A DNA stretch of 24,463 nucleotides from Plantago elongata. Taxonomy: Eukaryota; Streptophyta; Magnoliopsida; Lamiales; Plantaginaceae. Each line of letters starts with the position of its first letter. Position 1 is the stretch's first letter. The stretch spans positions 1 to 24,463 of the forward strand of contig JAYMSP010002411.1 in the NCBI GenBank assembly GCA_036897095.1. Reading direction: 5' to 3'. The notes below the pieces were generated by a model that did no database searches, was not told the origin of the DNA, and was given only the letters and a program-made list of their open reading frames with translations. This document shows positions 1-10,748 of this stretch, one piece after another. The translations under genes and the position numbers were made by a program.

Positions 1-885
1 CCCCCCCCTTCTCTTCTACACTGCTAGCTAATTAATACTACTTTCAAAACCAATTAATAGTAATAGAGATTAGAGAATGTTTGTGTGAGAGTGTTAGAGA
101 GTCACTTATCAAAATTATTCAAGTTGGATGTGTATAATTCGATTTTAACAGATAATCTATGTATCTCTCTCATAAGCCATTACTTGTAAACATAAATAAA
201 TAAATTACACACATATCTACCAATTTAAAATTTTAAAAGATAAATAATACTGTATCGTATTGGAGCCTTATTTCACTCCAATATGGGTTAGATCTCCTTG
301 AAGACAATCTCCAATTCATATTAAAGTTTAACTCGGATGATTGCCCTAAAGATGTTGAAATTGATCACAAATGTAAGTAAATATTAGAGAAATAATATAA
401 ATAAATGTATTACACGATTATTTATAAATTGAATTTTTTTTATAAGATTTGATCATATCGCTTACCGTATGCTACTTTGAGGAGAAAAACTTATATAAGA
501 CTTTGACTTTAAGTGACTGTTTGGAATAGAATCGGAGTTGGATCCGTTTGAATGGGTGAATAGTTACCAAATTGTAGTTGGATGGTTAAAATTAATGTTT
601 GGTATAGAATTGTAAAATATTGTAGGTTTGTTATATAGGTTGTGTAAGAGATAAATGATATGTGTGGGAGATAGATGATTAGTTTAAATAGGTATAGATT
701 TTTATATAGAGTATTGTATGTTTGTTATATAGGTTGTGTAAAAAATAATAATTGGTTTACAGGGTGAATAATAACCACATTTGATGGACACAATTTAGAT
801 GGCTACCAAATACAAAATCAACTGTTGATTCAATGGGGACTTGAGTTCTATGCCACTTAGCCCCTAAGATTTTGAACTATTTAAA
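1..885. repeat. AT-rich intergenic DNA with an internal direct repeat
   Basis: No gene is visible. Positions 554-776 hold an imperfect direct duplication: the 20-mer tttgttatataggttgtgta occurs exactly at 627-646 and 721-740, each preceded about 30 bp upstream by ggtatagat/ggtatagaat. The phrase gggtgaata(g/a)t(t/a)acca occurs at 554 and again at 761. This looks like a duplicated part of an unidentified dispersed repeat. I could not find convincing terminal inverted repeats, so no transposon family is named. Confidence 0.4.
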
Positions 886-887
886 TA

Positions 888-1105
888 CTTCATCCGTCTC
901 AACTTCATCTTTCTCTATTTTATTTTTGTCCATTTCAACTTCATCTTTTTATCTTATAATTTAAAATTTTCTCTCATACTTTATCATAATTACTTCTATT
1001 TTATTCACATTTTTCCTTATTTATTACTTTTCTTCATACTTTATTTATATTTATCTTAAAATTTATGTTCAGTCCAACGAAAAGATGAACACGGAACGAA
1101 TGGAA
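888..1105. mobile_element. Stowaway-like MITE (Tc1/mariner type)
   Basis: This short non-coding element of about 218 bp is bounded by TA dinucleotides at 886-887 and 1106-1107. The left end reads cttcatccgtctcaacttca. The reverse complement of the right end is close to it (ttccattcgttccgtgttca), and both run on into catctttt. That is a diverged form of the plant Stowaway terminal repeat (CTCCCTCCGTCC type). The body is AT-rich with no ORF, as expected for a MITE moved by a mariner-type transposase in trans. The divergence of the two ends suggests an old copy. Confidence 0.7.
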
Positions 1106-1107
1106 TA

Positions 1108-2736
1108 ATTAATATGGCAATATTGCAGCTTTCTAACAATAAGGATCAGGATTTTTTTGCTGCATCGTGCAGTTTATCGCAAACTACTCTCCTAACCTAG
1201 TCCTAGGACACTGAAGTGTAATTTTCTGCACACTTTTTCATGTCATGTCGTGCACTGAAAAATTCATGAGTGTTTTAAAATAATTATGATTAGGTATAAT
1301 CCTAAATGACTAGAGGATCGGCGAGACATTTAAATGCCCCAATCTGGCTCGATAAACAGTGATTTAATCTAAAATATATTTTAAATAGCTCATTTCAATT
1401 TCATTTCAAATATAATTTCACCAAAATTCTTATTCAAATGTCATGCAAATAGCTCCTAAAATGCATTATGCATATCGTACCGCGTAGTCCTTTCAATTAT
1501 ATGTGACATATGGGATGGGATCAATAGTAAAATGAGGAAGTATATTTTGAAGTATGATCCTCAGAGTCCATGCTGATGATTACATATTGGAAAATATTAT
1601 ACCCATACTCTCTCTTTGGAGCCTATCTTGAGTGTTTAGGAACTCCTGAGATACTATGCCCATATTTTTATGGGCCTATTGTTTGGCCTACTGAATTGTC
1701 TCACATAACTTAGAGAACCAATAATCGAGTCAATTGATCTGGAAAACGTTCAAGGTTGATGTTTTCAACCAAATGTACAACGATTTTTAATATTGTGTAA
1801 ACGAATTCTTTATTTATTGAAAATACTAAAAGTATTTCTTTTTTAAATTTTATCAAAAGAAACCCTTAATCTTTTAAAATTAAAAATACAAAAAAAGAGA
1901 ACCACATGTTAGGACGGAAATGCTATGTCTTAGGGCGAGATTAGCGAATATTGTATTTGTCAGGGGCCATATTCGTATTCCGGCAGGGGTGATAGTACAG
2001 TATCGTGATACAATCCGAAATAATATGTGGCCATATCAGTTCGTTACGAGGGAAACGGTGTGTAGGAAAAATTTAGTAGACACCTAACAACAAACCAGAC
2101 GAAGAGCGGGGGTACTACATTTACAATTACGTTAAGACAATTTATTAGGAATAAAAAAATTCAACGAGGTAGTTTAGTAGCTTTGATCACGTGTTATGTC
2201 CCCCCTCCCTCCCTCTCCCCAAGAGATTGATGTTGTCTTTCCGGGGGGTGGATTTTGGTGCCCTCGACCCCACTACCCTTGCTAATCATTTTGTTGAGCT
2301 CGATTCGAGTTTGCAGTATTTGCATGCTCATTGTGATACTCTGATTGAATAGGCTATTCTCTTGTTCTCCTTGTTCGATTGCAACGTTTGCATGCTCATG
2401 GTGGTGCTCTGAATGATGTCTTTGCTCATGAGATTGTTGGTAGTGAGTTGTCTTTTAATCCATCATGAATGGAGTTTGAACCGTCACCTTTCTAAATAAA
2501 AATGCAATGTTTTACGTCACCATGTATCATTTTCTTTGACATAAGGGTAGCTCATACCTTTGGTACATTAATGTGAACTATGAAGCCCCAAATCCTATAT
2601 CTTTGTAGAGACATGCATCAGTCTCTCTTGGCATATATATGAGCCTTTAGGCACGAACAACCTCCCATAATTAATAATTGTTCAAAATCATAAACAATTA
2701 AATGATAAGAAAAAACAGTCAAGCGGTACAAAAAGG
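1108..2736. other. Intergenic DNA with no recognisable gene
   Basis: I see no supported coding region here. Two loosely similar stretches at about 2303-2347 and 2373-2415 share tttgcatgctcat and a following ctctga, suggesting a local duplication of about 70 bp. A pyrimidine-rich tract lies at about 2200-2220. The segment at about 1910-2100 is less AT-rich than its surroundings but gives no readable protein. The region ends in the 3' flank of the minus-strand ATL gene. Confidence 0.5.
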
Positions 2737-3621
2737 CTACACTTTATCGATATCTCGATGACCACAAACCTCTGCCAAAACAATACTTCCCTTATTACTC
2801 CTACTCTTTAAATCACCAAATTGTGTACAACTTCGGGTTGCATTGTGATGTGCTTTTATAATGTGACTCTTTACATGCTCAGGCAATCTTAATGTATACC
2901 TATCTTGATCTTCATCAGGTTCTTTTTTGCAAGAACTATTGTTTCCAATTACAATTGAATGTCCAGTTGAATGTGACTTTGAGAACTTCTCAACCATACT
3001 TTCTTCTTGGGAGCCACCACTTTTTTGTTGAACAATATTATTCACATTGCTGCTTGTTGCGTCTTTGATCGTGATAACAAAACTGTCTTTGTCCTCCTCC
3101 TCCCCCTCCTCTTGTATGTCACGCATAAGGGGGCACGGTTTAATTGGAGATCCTATCAAATTAAGATCCTTACGACAAACTGGACATGTCTTGTGTGACT
3201 CAAACCACAAGTCTATGCACTCTTGATGGAACACATGGCAACACGCCGTTATAAATCGCAAAACATCTGCATCAACGAATTCGATCAAACAAATAGCACA
3301 TTCGAGACCGTACTTCTCCATTCTATAACCTTTTACACTCGAGTAGTCAAAAGTGGGGAATAGTTTTACTATATCGGGATCTAGGCCAGGGACGGGCTTT
3401 ACGGGTTCCACTGGAGGGGCCAGGGGAGGGTTGTGGCGTGTGAACAAACTATTATGGAGATTTTGATAGAAACAACGACAAAAGAAAACAGAAAAGAAGC
3501 TAGCAAAAAAGAAAATGACGACTACCAAGGTGAGGATGACGTTGATGGGTGGGGATGGGGTTGCAAGTCTGGACGGAGCATGAGTCAATGCTGGTGGTAG
3601 AGGAGACGAAGCAGTAGCCAT
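2737..3621 (-). CDS. ATL-family RING-H2 E3 ubiquitin ligase (intronless, 294 aa)
   Basis: Probable membrane-anchored E3 ubiquitin ligase that recruits an E2 through its RING-H2 finger. The layout is that of plant ATL proteins. A Pro-rich N-terminus is followed by one hydrophobic segment at about residues 27-48. The GLD motif starts at 79 (PGLDPDIVKLFPTF, then YSSVKG). The RING-H2 finger follows with ligands C108, C111, C127, H129, H132, C135, C146 and C149, and the conserved Trp at 139. After an acidic stretch (EEGEEEDKD), a conserved-looking C-terminal block (YTLRLPEHVKSHI) resembles that of some ATLs. All eight metal ligands are present, so it should be active. Length and the lack of introns fit the family. 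The start is the first ATG of the frame, just before the Pro-rich/TM region. A CATAAAAG box on the minus strand (about 3757-3764) is a weak TATA candidate. The exact ATL number and the substrate cannot be told. Confidence 0.93.
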   Translation of the reverse strand: MATASSPLPPALTHAPSRLATPSPPINVILTLVVVIFFFASFFSVFFCRCFYQNLHNSLFTRHNPPLAPPVEPVKPVPGLDPDIVKLFPTFDYSSVKGYRMEKYGLECAICLIEFVDADVLRFITACCHVFHQECIDLWFESHKTCPVCRKDLNLIGSPIKPCPLMRDIQEEGEEEDKDSFVITIKDATSSNVNNIVQQKSGGSQEESMVEKFSKSHSTGHSIVIGNNSSCKKEPDEDQDRYTLRLPEHVKSHIIKAHHNATRSCTQFGDLKSRSNKGSIVLAEVCGHRDIDKV

Positions 3622-4563
3622 AGGCTTAGAAATGAGGATGAGAGACTGAAGAAAGACTACGATGGATTGGAGAATAAGTTATTTGTACATGGAAAATGGA
3701 AGACCACAAGAAAGTTGGGCAAGACACAGTAATATTGTAGTAATTCTGTTATGAGACTTTTATGGAGAAGCATGCATTTTGCATTCCTCTTTTTTTCTTG
3801 TTCACTAGTAAGTATGGTACAACTTAAAACTAACTCCCTGGATTAATATAGGTTGCTAAGAAATGATCGATGTTTTCATGTTGATAATCAAAATGCTATA
3901 TTTTCATCATTAATAGTTTTCTCATAAGAACATACCACCAAACATTTTCGATTGATAATTTTCTTAAAATTATAAATCTACTTTAAAATAAATCATCTGG
4001 ATACAAATTTGATAAATACTTGAAATCGCTTGTTTAACATGGCATTTGAATGACATTGTCTCAACTGAAACTAAATTTTTTACATAAAAACCTAATTTCA
4101 GTTGTAACATTACCACTCAAATTCTATTCAAACCGTCCCGGTCGATAAAATAGGATTGTCTCTAACGATTTCTTGTGAAGATTCATGTGACTTAGTTCTA
4201 GGCCCGTCAATGGTTTAAGAAACCGAAGGCCCAAATCACAACAAAGGCCTAAAATCAGCAACCGGCCATGATATCCATAACCGGAACCTGAAAATTAGGA
4301 AAAAAACCGGACTGATTCTTCTTCTCCACTTCTCACAATTTCACCAAATCGAATCGCAATCATATCGACTTCACTCTTGATATTTTCAGAAATTGAGCTT
4401 CCAAGCTCAACGTTCTCACTCAGCCACGCTGCTTCACCTTCAAGCGACGTCACATAATCGATATCAGCCGGCTCAATCGACTTTCATCGCCTCACCAGAA
4501 TCGAATCGAAGACAATCGGCAGGTTTATGTGACCAGAATCGTTCCAATCCCCGATCAACAAAG
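3622..4563. promoter_or_regulatory. Divergent intergenic region between the ATL and Vma12-like genes
   Basis: About 940 bp separates the two start codons, and the genes point away from each other, so both promoters must lie here. No bidirectional core element is obvious. The right third (about 4290-4563) is richer in GC and pyrimidines and probably includes the 5' UTR of the Vma12-like gene. An ORF continues upstream in frame from its ATG to about 4393 but has no ATG of its own. The middle is AT-rich and featureless. Confidence 0.5.
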
Positions 4564-7048
4564 ATGGTTGCTGATAAAATCGATACAGCTTTGCTCAAAC
4601 TCGCAAACACCACACCTACCGCCACGAAAAATGGCGGCATATTGATGATATCAATCACGGACACAATCAGGTCATTCCTCATTTCAGCCTCCACACTTCC
4701 GGACTTGCCCGAAGATCTCAGGGACCTATCTTCCTCTCTTGCATCGAGCTCCTCCGTACCGTACACATCTCTTAAAAGCATCTGGATTGCCTCCGATCGG
4801 ATCAATAGACCTGAATTGTCACTTCTCCTTTCCGGTTGCAATTTTGTCTTCAACAGCCCTAAGCCTCGAGAGAAGGTAGTTATCGATCCTCTTGCCACAT
4901 TCAGATCCTCTATATATGAATTGCAGTGCGTTTGAAATTATATCTGTGTTAGATTAGAGTTGGAATTTTAGCTCAGTAACACCATGATATCATAGTACTT
5001 GTTCCTTTTTTTTTTTTTTTTGTGTGAATGTTGCTTGACTATTGTTGTTATGATGATTGTTGTGGTGACAATTTCATTTCGGTTTCATTTTTAGAGTGAG
5101 GAGTTGAAGGCGAGGTTGAGAGAACTAGAGGAGGTGGCAGAAAGGAAAGCGTACGATGAATTGGTGAAGGACATTACACCCAGAAAAGGTGTGGAAGAGC
5201 CTTTTTCTTCCTACAAGGATCAGTTAGGCTTTGGTAAGCTTGCTTTCATCCACTGCTCGAATTTAATCTGCATCGTGGTTGTAGCAATGTGCGGAACTTG
5301 TATGAAATATTTCCTCTTAGTAAAATGCTCTGCTGCCTATGCGTACTTTCAATTGTCAACATTTATGAGAATTACTTAGTACTTGAATGGTTTTTTAGAT
5401 AAAAAAAGAATGAAAGGTGCTGGGATTGTCTTGACTTGTACTGATCAGCAAGTGAAATAATTGGTCTGGTATTGGTCTGGTATTGCTTTATATGGTTCTT
5501 TAACATTCAAAGCTGTTGGAATTTGCACAATCACCTATAAGCATTTTTAGGTGATACAATGCATAACTACCAAAAACTGAAGTCGATGTTTTTGGCCTAG
5601 GTTGAATTATGTTCCACAATATTTCTACAAACATGACTCCTGCGTGTTGTTATACATCTATTGAGTTAGGTTTTGTGGCAATCACAAGAGCAAAATATCC
5701 ACATATAAATAGCTCTAGATGGAGATGTAGAGCTCGTCTAAGTGAGTGAATAACCATTAACCAGTGATGTCGTAACCTGAGAATCTAATGCCTTCATATA
5801 TCCTCGTCAGTTGGTGTTATTGGTGGCAGGGCATGCCATCACTGTAAATTTTGTGTGATTCAGGACCATTCTTGACTCTCGAGTACCAAATGGACTTTTA
5901 GTACACAATAATTACGTAAGGTCAATGTTTATGTTATCCTCCGAAGTCTGAACTATTGAACTATCAGATTCTGATTCCCTTAGTAAGTGTGTGTTGTTCG
6001 AATCTTGGAAGCCGTTACGGAGATATACATACTCCGCGCAGTCACATGTTTTTTTTTTTCCTTAAATTTTGTAGTTGAACAGTTTATTAAACTTAAGCAA
6101 TACATTATTTTGGAGTTGTGATGTAGAGCTCATTAATTTTTTGAAGCGGTTAAAGGGTGACTCGAACCCCAACCTATTGGTTGGAGGTGAAACATCTTAC
6201 CAACGGAGCTGCACTTCGTTGTCATGTAGAGCTCATTAATGTTATGCTTAATATTTCTGTCTGATTATAAAAATCTGTAGTAAGAAACTATGCATTATAG
6301 GGCATGCGTTTTGTGCTCCATGTAAGGTACTCGAATGGGAACATAGATGATGACATGATGCTATCCCATCTGATACATCATTCTTTAGCTGCTCTTACAA
6401 TGTGGAGTGTTATTTTCCACTGACCAAACTTCCGCCTGCAACAATCATATTCCTAGCTAGTTGCCACATTCTTCGATCAGAAGATTGCTTGAATGTACTT
6501 CTTGAATAATGTGAAGTGATTCACTATGATAATAAAGGCTTATGCTATGCAATAATTTGTTGCATTGCAACAAAGTTCATAATTTACGGCTTTTTCCTTT
6601 TTAGTTAACTAATTATTGGGCCTGCCCTGTCTTATTTTAATACCTGGTATCTTTTATGCACTTGATATGTTGTGGGACTTAAATATCAGCTTTGTACATG
6701 TCATGTAACAGGAATGCATGTTTTGGTTACAATGTTTACCGGATTCTTAGTTGGATATGCATCTTTCAGAGCCTTGTTCAGCCACAATCCTGTATTGGTA
6801 ACTTCTGCGAGAGCATCATAATCATGTTCATTACTTCTGATCATGCTCTGCCAGAGCATGAGTTGGCTTTCCATATTGTATCTCATTAATATTGGCTATT
6901 TCTGTAACAGAGCGCTGCTGGAGGCATAGTTGGATTGGTTGTGGCTATGATGGTTGAAACACTTCTTTTTATCATTAGATCTGAAAATCAAGAACTCCGT
7001 TCTAAATCTCCTCCCATGTCAACTTCTAAAATAAAGAAGAATCAATAG
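4564..7048 (+). CDS. Vma12/TMEM199-like ER assembly factor for the vacuolar H+-ATPase (four exons, 242 aa)
   Basis: Probable ER membrane factor that helps assemble the V0 sector of the vacuolar ATPase (plant counterpart of yeast Vma12 and human TMEM199). The exons I place are 4564-4929, 5095-5233, 6712-6797 and 6911-7048. All introns are GT-AG, and together the exons give 729 nt in frame. Residues 1-122 form a soluble N-terminal part. A charged helix (about 123-145, EELKARLRELEEVAERKAY) leads to the conserved LVKDITPRK. Two hydrophobic segments follow (about 171-190, with FTGFLVGYASF, and about 199-221, with GGIVGLVVAMMVETLLF), then a basic Lys-rich tail. This order is that of the Vma12 domain. 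The ATG at 4564 is the first in the frame. Exon 1/2 could instead join as 4925 to 5097, which stays in frame and is two residues shorter. Intron 2 is about 1.5 kb and holds a SINE. The family call rests on remembered family features; no search was run. Confidence 0.82.
5940..6060 (+). repeat. Possible second, decayed SINE-like insertion
   Basis: The stretch gttcgaatcttgg at about 5998-6010 matches the RNA polymerase III B box (GGTTCGANNCC). A GC-richer body of about 45 bp follows, and then a run of T's (about 6050-6060), a layout seen in some plant SINEs. No convincing A box or target duplication was found, so this is only a candidate. Confidence 0.3.
6138..6223 (-). mobile_element. Very short tRNA-derived SINE with perfect target-site duplication
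   Basis: An 86-bp insertion on the minus strand is flanked by identical 17-bp copies of atgtagagctcattaat at 6121-6137 and 6224-6240. Read on the minus strand it starts GACAACGAAGTGC. It has an A-box-like AGCTCCGTTGGTAAG and, about 40 bp further, a B-box GGTTCGAGTC, and it ends in a short A run. That is the pol III promoter of a tRNA-derived SINE, followed by the tail used for LINE-mediated target-primed integration. Almost the whole body is tRNA-related. It is far shorter than typical plant SINEs, which are generally well over 100 bp. The perfect duplication suggests a fairly recent insertion. It sits antisense to the host gene inside intron 2. Confidence 0.82.
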
Positions 7049-8509
7049 GACGCCGTTAGAAGTTTGTCGTTGTACTACTACGCTCAAGTTGTTTGTTCTT
7101 TTACTTGCAGAGAATTAGAGCACGATATGGTTTTCTTCCTGTAGTCCAATAAATTTTGTCTACTAGGATCTCTTTTTGAAGGAGGTCAGCTGAAATTGTA
7201 CATTTATCTTGTGAAAATGATTATCTGTACGGACTGGGAATGTAAAATTTTATACATTGAGTGATATTTTTCTGTTAGAAGAAATTCCCGGCGATGAAGT
7301 TTAATTTTTATTGGTGCTGCACTAGCGTAGAGGATTTGTTATAGCGGAATTTTGTGTTGCACCGGTTTCTACTTAACAACAAGGCAACTGAAGTTCACAC
7401 CTTGCGTTGTTTACCTAGTATTTTTTATTAGTAGGTCTGTAGGTGGTTTCTACATTATTGTTATTCTGTAGCTTCTTAGTTATAATACTGCCAAGTATAG
7501 TATACTGTATTACTAATTTGAAGTATGTGAATGTTGATGATGCGATGGGCCTTGTGTGTACAAATTATGCTTGGTCTTGACATTCTTGGATCTGTTGATG
7601 CTCTTGGAAGAATCAAATATGTTGATTTATCGCAAATAGTACATCGAATGGCACTGCAAAATGGCCAATGATGCAATTGCCACTGTTGCAACTTGCAGGA
7701 GTATCAACATCGGCTTGGGAATGCATCTAAAAAATCCCACTCTCCTCCCATTTCTATGCATCTAGTTTTGCGAGAAGCTTGAATGCCAACTTACATTTTG
7801 TATAGGTCATTATGCAACATACCGATTTTAGAAATATTTTGAATGCCAACTTACATTTTAGAAATATTATGTGCAAATTATTGGTAGTGTTGAAAGAAGA
7901 GAGACGTGTTAGTTGTTACTGAACTTGATTGGAATGTTATGGCATTGAAGTTGGGGAGTGCAATAATTGTACAAGTATGAAGTACAAACAAGTATGGGCT
8001 TGGTTGATAATAGTAACCATCTATCCACACATTGTTGAACAGCAACAAAATCATACTCCACGTTATGAAGGGTTCGGGGGAGTGTTCTGGACGGGACCTT
8101 GGGGACCAGACAGATGTTGCATCCTCGGTTGCTTCTTGAATCCGCATCTTATTTCATGTGATTCAAATGTGGGAATTTCATACTGGCCATATAAGACCCT
8201 CCATTTGGCATGTTCACGTGGGAAAGAAGGATAGATTGTCATATGACATTCATTCAATTTGGAATTTAATATTATCTTAGTTGGTCTCCCGAAAATTCAG
8301 ATTATGATTTGAATAAGTCGTGATGTAATGACTCTAATCAAGGTGTATATTTTTGGTATTATATTATAATGTGACTTATAAGTAAATTTCACCTTTAAGT
8401 GATCAAATAATTAAGTCAATCTCACTAAATAAGACATTATTTTTACAGTCATTTCGGTGGTAGCTTAAAGCATAAGGTACTTTGTATGTCTTAAAAACAA
8501 ATATTAAAC
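7049..8509. other. 3' flank of the Vma12-like gene and intergenic DNA
   Basis: The first part should be the 3' UTR; an aataaa hexamer lies at about 7148. No further gene is convincing. The 21-mer ttgaatgccaacttacatttt occurs at 7779-7799 and again at 7839-7859. A less AT-rich stretch at about 8060-8220 stays open on the plus strand (about 7929-8234, non-ATG start) and also on the minus strand, but neither translation resembles a family I know. It may be a decayed exon or plain repeat DNA. Confidence 0.4.
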
Positions 8510-9190
8510 TCGTGACCGTCTAATCACTAATCGATCGTGATCTGACCCTTTTGTGTAGACGTGGTTACGCATGACTTGGACCTCACACGTAACACTAGTA
8601 TGATATTGACCGCTTTGTGCAGGAATTAATCCACACATTTATGCTTTTAGAATCACACAATACACCTCATCCTAGTTATATACCCTTCATCCTCTTATTT
8701 TTTAACCGATGCGGATAGTTGGTATTACACATTTTACACCCTTATATTGATCGACGACGTCCTTGTTGAGCCTTAGATGGGGTTATTCATGCCCCAGGAC
8801 CAACCATCCACACCCCTCACAGGTTTGTGGACGGTCCCACTCTGATACCATTTTTAACGGACCGATCTCTAATCAATCGAGACCCGACCATTTCGGCCAA
8901 TGCAGTTAGCTTGATATGGACCCTACATATGAGATTGTCTGATTTGAGCCATAATCTTTATTTCGGTATAACCAAAGAGCTTTTATGCTACCTGAGAATG
9001 AAGGTCTATTCGTTTTTCTTTGCCCATTTCATTCATAACAGATATGAAATGTTAAATATTATATTCTACCCCTTTAATTGTTCGACGTCCCTCATCGAGG
9101 CTTGGATGAGGGTGGCTATCTATTCACTGGTACCAAACCATCCGCACCCTTATAGGTCTAGGGACATCTCAGTTCTGATGTCAATTATAA
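8510..9190 (-). mobile_element. Tandem TRIM-like miniature LTR retrotransposon fossil
   Basis: Two diverged units of about 340 bp lie head to tail on the minus strand. Each has an LTR-like segment (about 8852-9070 and about 8510-8731) and an internal segment (about 9070-9190 and about 8731-8851). Between the first LTR and its internal part, a minus-strand TGGTATCAGAGT (8839-8850) matches the primer-binding site complementary to initiator Met-tRNA. One LTR contains AAGCGGTCAATATCATACTAG, close to a motif common in plant TRIM families, and CATCGGTT near its start. There is no coding capacity, as is normal for TRIMs, and LTR-internal-LTR-internal arrays are known for them. The copy is old and degraded. 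The outer limits are approximate. Confidence 0.6.
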
Positions 9191-10174
9191 CGACTAGGCC
9201 ATAATACTCATAAACTTTATCATAAATAACTTCATAAAATAATTTCGTATGGTCACAATCAAGAAAGCAGAGTGGAATTTGTAGTAAAACAGTATTCTAT
9301 GGGCGCACGCAAGTGTATAAGAATTGATGTGGGGATGTTGCAAATTGTGCGGGATCACAAATTTCCTTAAAACGAAGGGAGATGTATCTTATGAATGGTG
9401 GACTATATTTTGTGGATCTGCGTTGCCAACTTGCCCCTAAATTTCTGGACAATCAAATTTAGTTTTGCTTGTTTCTGCCCACTTGTTTGTAGGCAGCCCC
9501 AGTTTATATTTTCCTTTCTACTATATTATTATACTACCATACTGTTAATGTTATGCACATGGTTTTCAGAGAGACGGATTTCGTATAGGAGGAGCAACAA
9601 TATGCCAATTTATGTTTTCAAGCGGTATCTGACGCTAATTCTATTATGCACTATCAATTTATCATCAAGTTGTGAAACCATGTCCAGGTCGGTGAGTCCT
9701 CATCATGAACTTCAGAACCAAGCTATAAATTAAATCTCGAATTTTCAAAATAGAAAGTTTAGAAACATTTATAGGCATATTGATATATTTATTTAAAACA
9801 TTCCTGTAATAATTTAAAAAATAAAGGAATTGATTGTAATATAATTAACCGGTTGTTTGACATGGAATTGGGGTTGAATTATCTCAATTCGAATTGAAAA
9901 TCGGTGTGATTTTTTGTAATATTTTAAATTCATTTTTAACTTTAGTCTTATACTAAACATTCCCAAAAAAAAAAGGTGAAGTACGAAGTATTTAAAATAG
10001 TTTCAGATTCCAATTTCATTTCATCTCCGTATAATATCTATTTTATAGATGTCCAATATAGTGATTTTACTAAAATATTAAAAGAGTAAAGTTTAATAAT
10101 CACATATGTGAATAGTATATTGAATTCGTGGAGGTTTAAACTGTAAAGTATTGAAGGCAATGTTACATCAACGG
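9191..10174. other. Intergenic DNA without a supported gene
   Basis: An open stretch of about 110 codons (9395-9733) exists, but its Cys/Phe/Leu-rich translation resembles no family and it lacks gene context, so it is not called. At about 9855-9900, ggttgtttgacatggaattgg followed by an AT-rich palindromic patch (tctcaattcgaattgaa) resembles the end of a decayed MITE. The region ends at the left target duplication of the Copia element. Confidence 0.45.
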
Positions 10175-10179
10175 ACATA

Positions 10180-10698
10180 TAGACAGTGGATATAATGCTG
10201 AGTTATTTATGTGAGTTGGCAGCTGGATTAAGTTGTTGAAGCAGCTGAGAGCGTGAGTTCACATGGGTTGGGTGATGTGTCGTTCACTGGTTGGCTTGTG
10301 ACACGTGATGATATGCGTATGATGTCATATATAGCATGTATATTAAAGACTGGAAGGCTTCTACAATGAGAGAGTTAGTTAGTATCCTAACAAAATTTGT
10401 TAACTTCTTTATTCAAGCTTCTGAAAACATTTTTCTCTGAGATATCAATTGGTTCTCTGTAAATCTCCATTGTTAAAGTGTTCTTGTATCACTGTAATCG
10501 AATTGATCAATAATAGAATCTCTAATTACTCCTGTGGACGTAGATATTTGTTGAACCACATAAAACCTCGTGTTTGTGAGTTGTTTGATTCGTTGTTAGA
10601 TTGATTGTTCATGTGATCGTTGTCTCAACTATTAGAGGAACGTCGTAGAGTTGATTGTCATTGTGTTTAGTGATTTGTTGATTGAGCTCAACGTAACA
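10180..10698 (+). repeat. 5' LTR of the Copia element
   Basis: The left boundary is set by the acata target duplication and the right one by the end gctcaacgtaaca, which recurs in diverged form at 16008-16020. It is immediately followed by attggcgcatctgtggg, the position of a primer-binding site. The first dinucleotide reads TA. The LTR ends in CA. Confidence 0.7.
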
Positions 10699-10748
10699 AT
10701 TGGCGCATCTGTGGGAAGAGGAAGACGATCAATTTAGGAGAAACGTTT

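Larger units (their letters stand above)
5234..6711 (+). other. Long intron 2 of the Vma12-like gene
   Basis: This intron of about 1.48 kb has donor GGTAAGC at its start and acceptor taacag at its end. The other two introns are only about 165 and 113 bp. It contains a tandem attggtctggt duplication at about 5460-5482, a possible decayed tRNA-type promoter box at about 5998-6010, a T-run at about 6050-6060, and a clear SINE (6138-6223). Without these insertions it is ordinary AT-rich intron sequence. No nested ORF is supported. Confidence 0.75.

Noticed and set aside
500-860. MITE with inverted ends around the duplicated block
   Set aside because: Left and right ends could not be matched as inverted repeats; only the internal direct repeat is supported.
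4473-4898. Minus-strand open frame opposite exon 1 of the Vma12-like gene
   Set aside because: It is the mirror of a well-supported exon and has no features of its own.
6140-6210. Intact tRNA gene on the minus strand
   Set aside because: A and B boxes are present, but the sequence does not give a clear acceptor stem or full cloverleaf, ends in an A run and has a 17-bp target duplication, so it is a SINE.
7520-7600. C/D-box snoRNA suggested by a gttgatgatg phrase
   Set aside because: No convincing D box or terminal stem could be placed at the right distance.
7929-8257. Overlapping open frames on both strands in a GC-richer patch, with residues such as GVFWTGPWGPDRCCILGCF
   Set aside because: The plus frame has no ATG at its start, the translations match no family I know, and there is no splice or promoter context. 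Kept only as a note in the intergenic entry.
9395-9733. Open frame of about 112 codons
   Set aside because: Composition is that of translated AT-rich non-coding DNA (Phe/Leu/Cys/Tyr rich), with no motif and no gene context.
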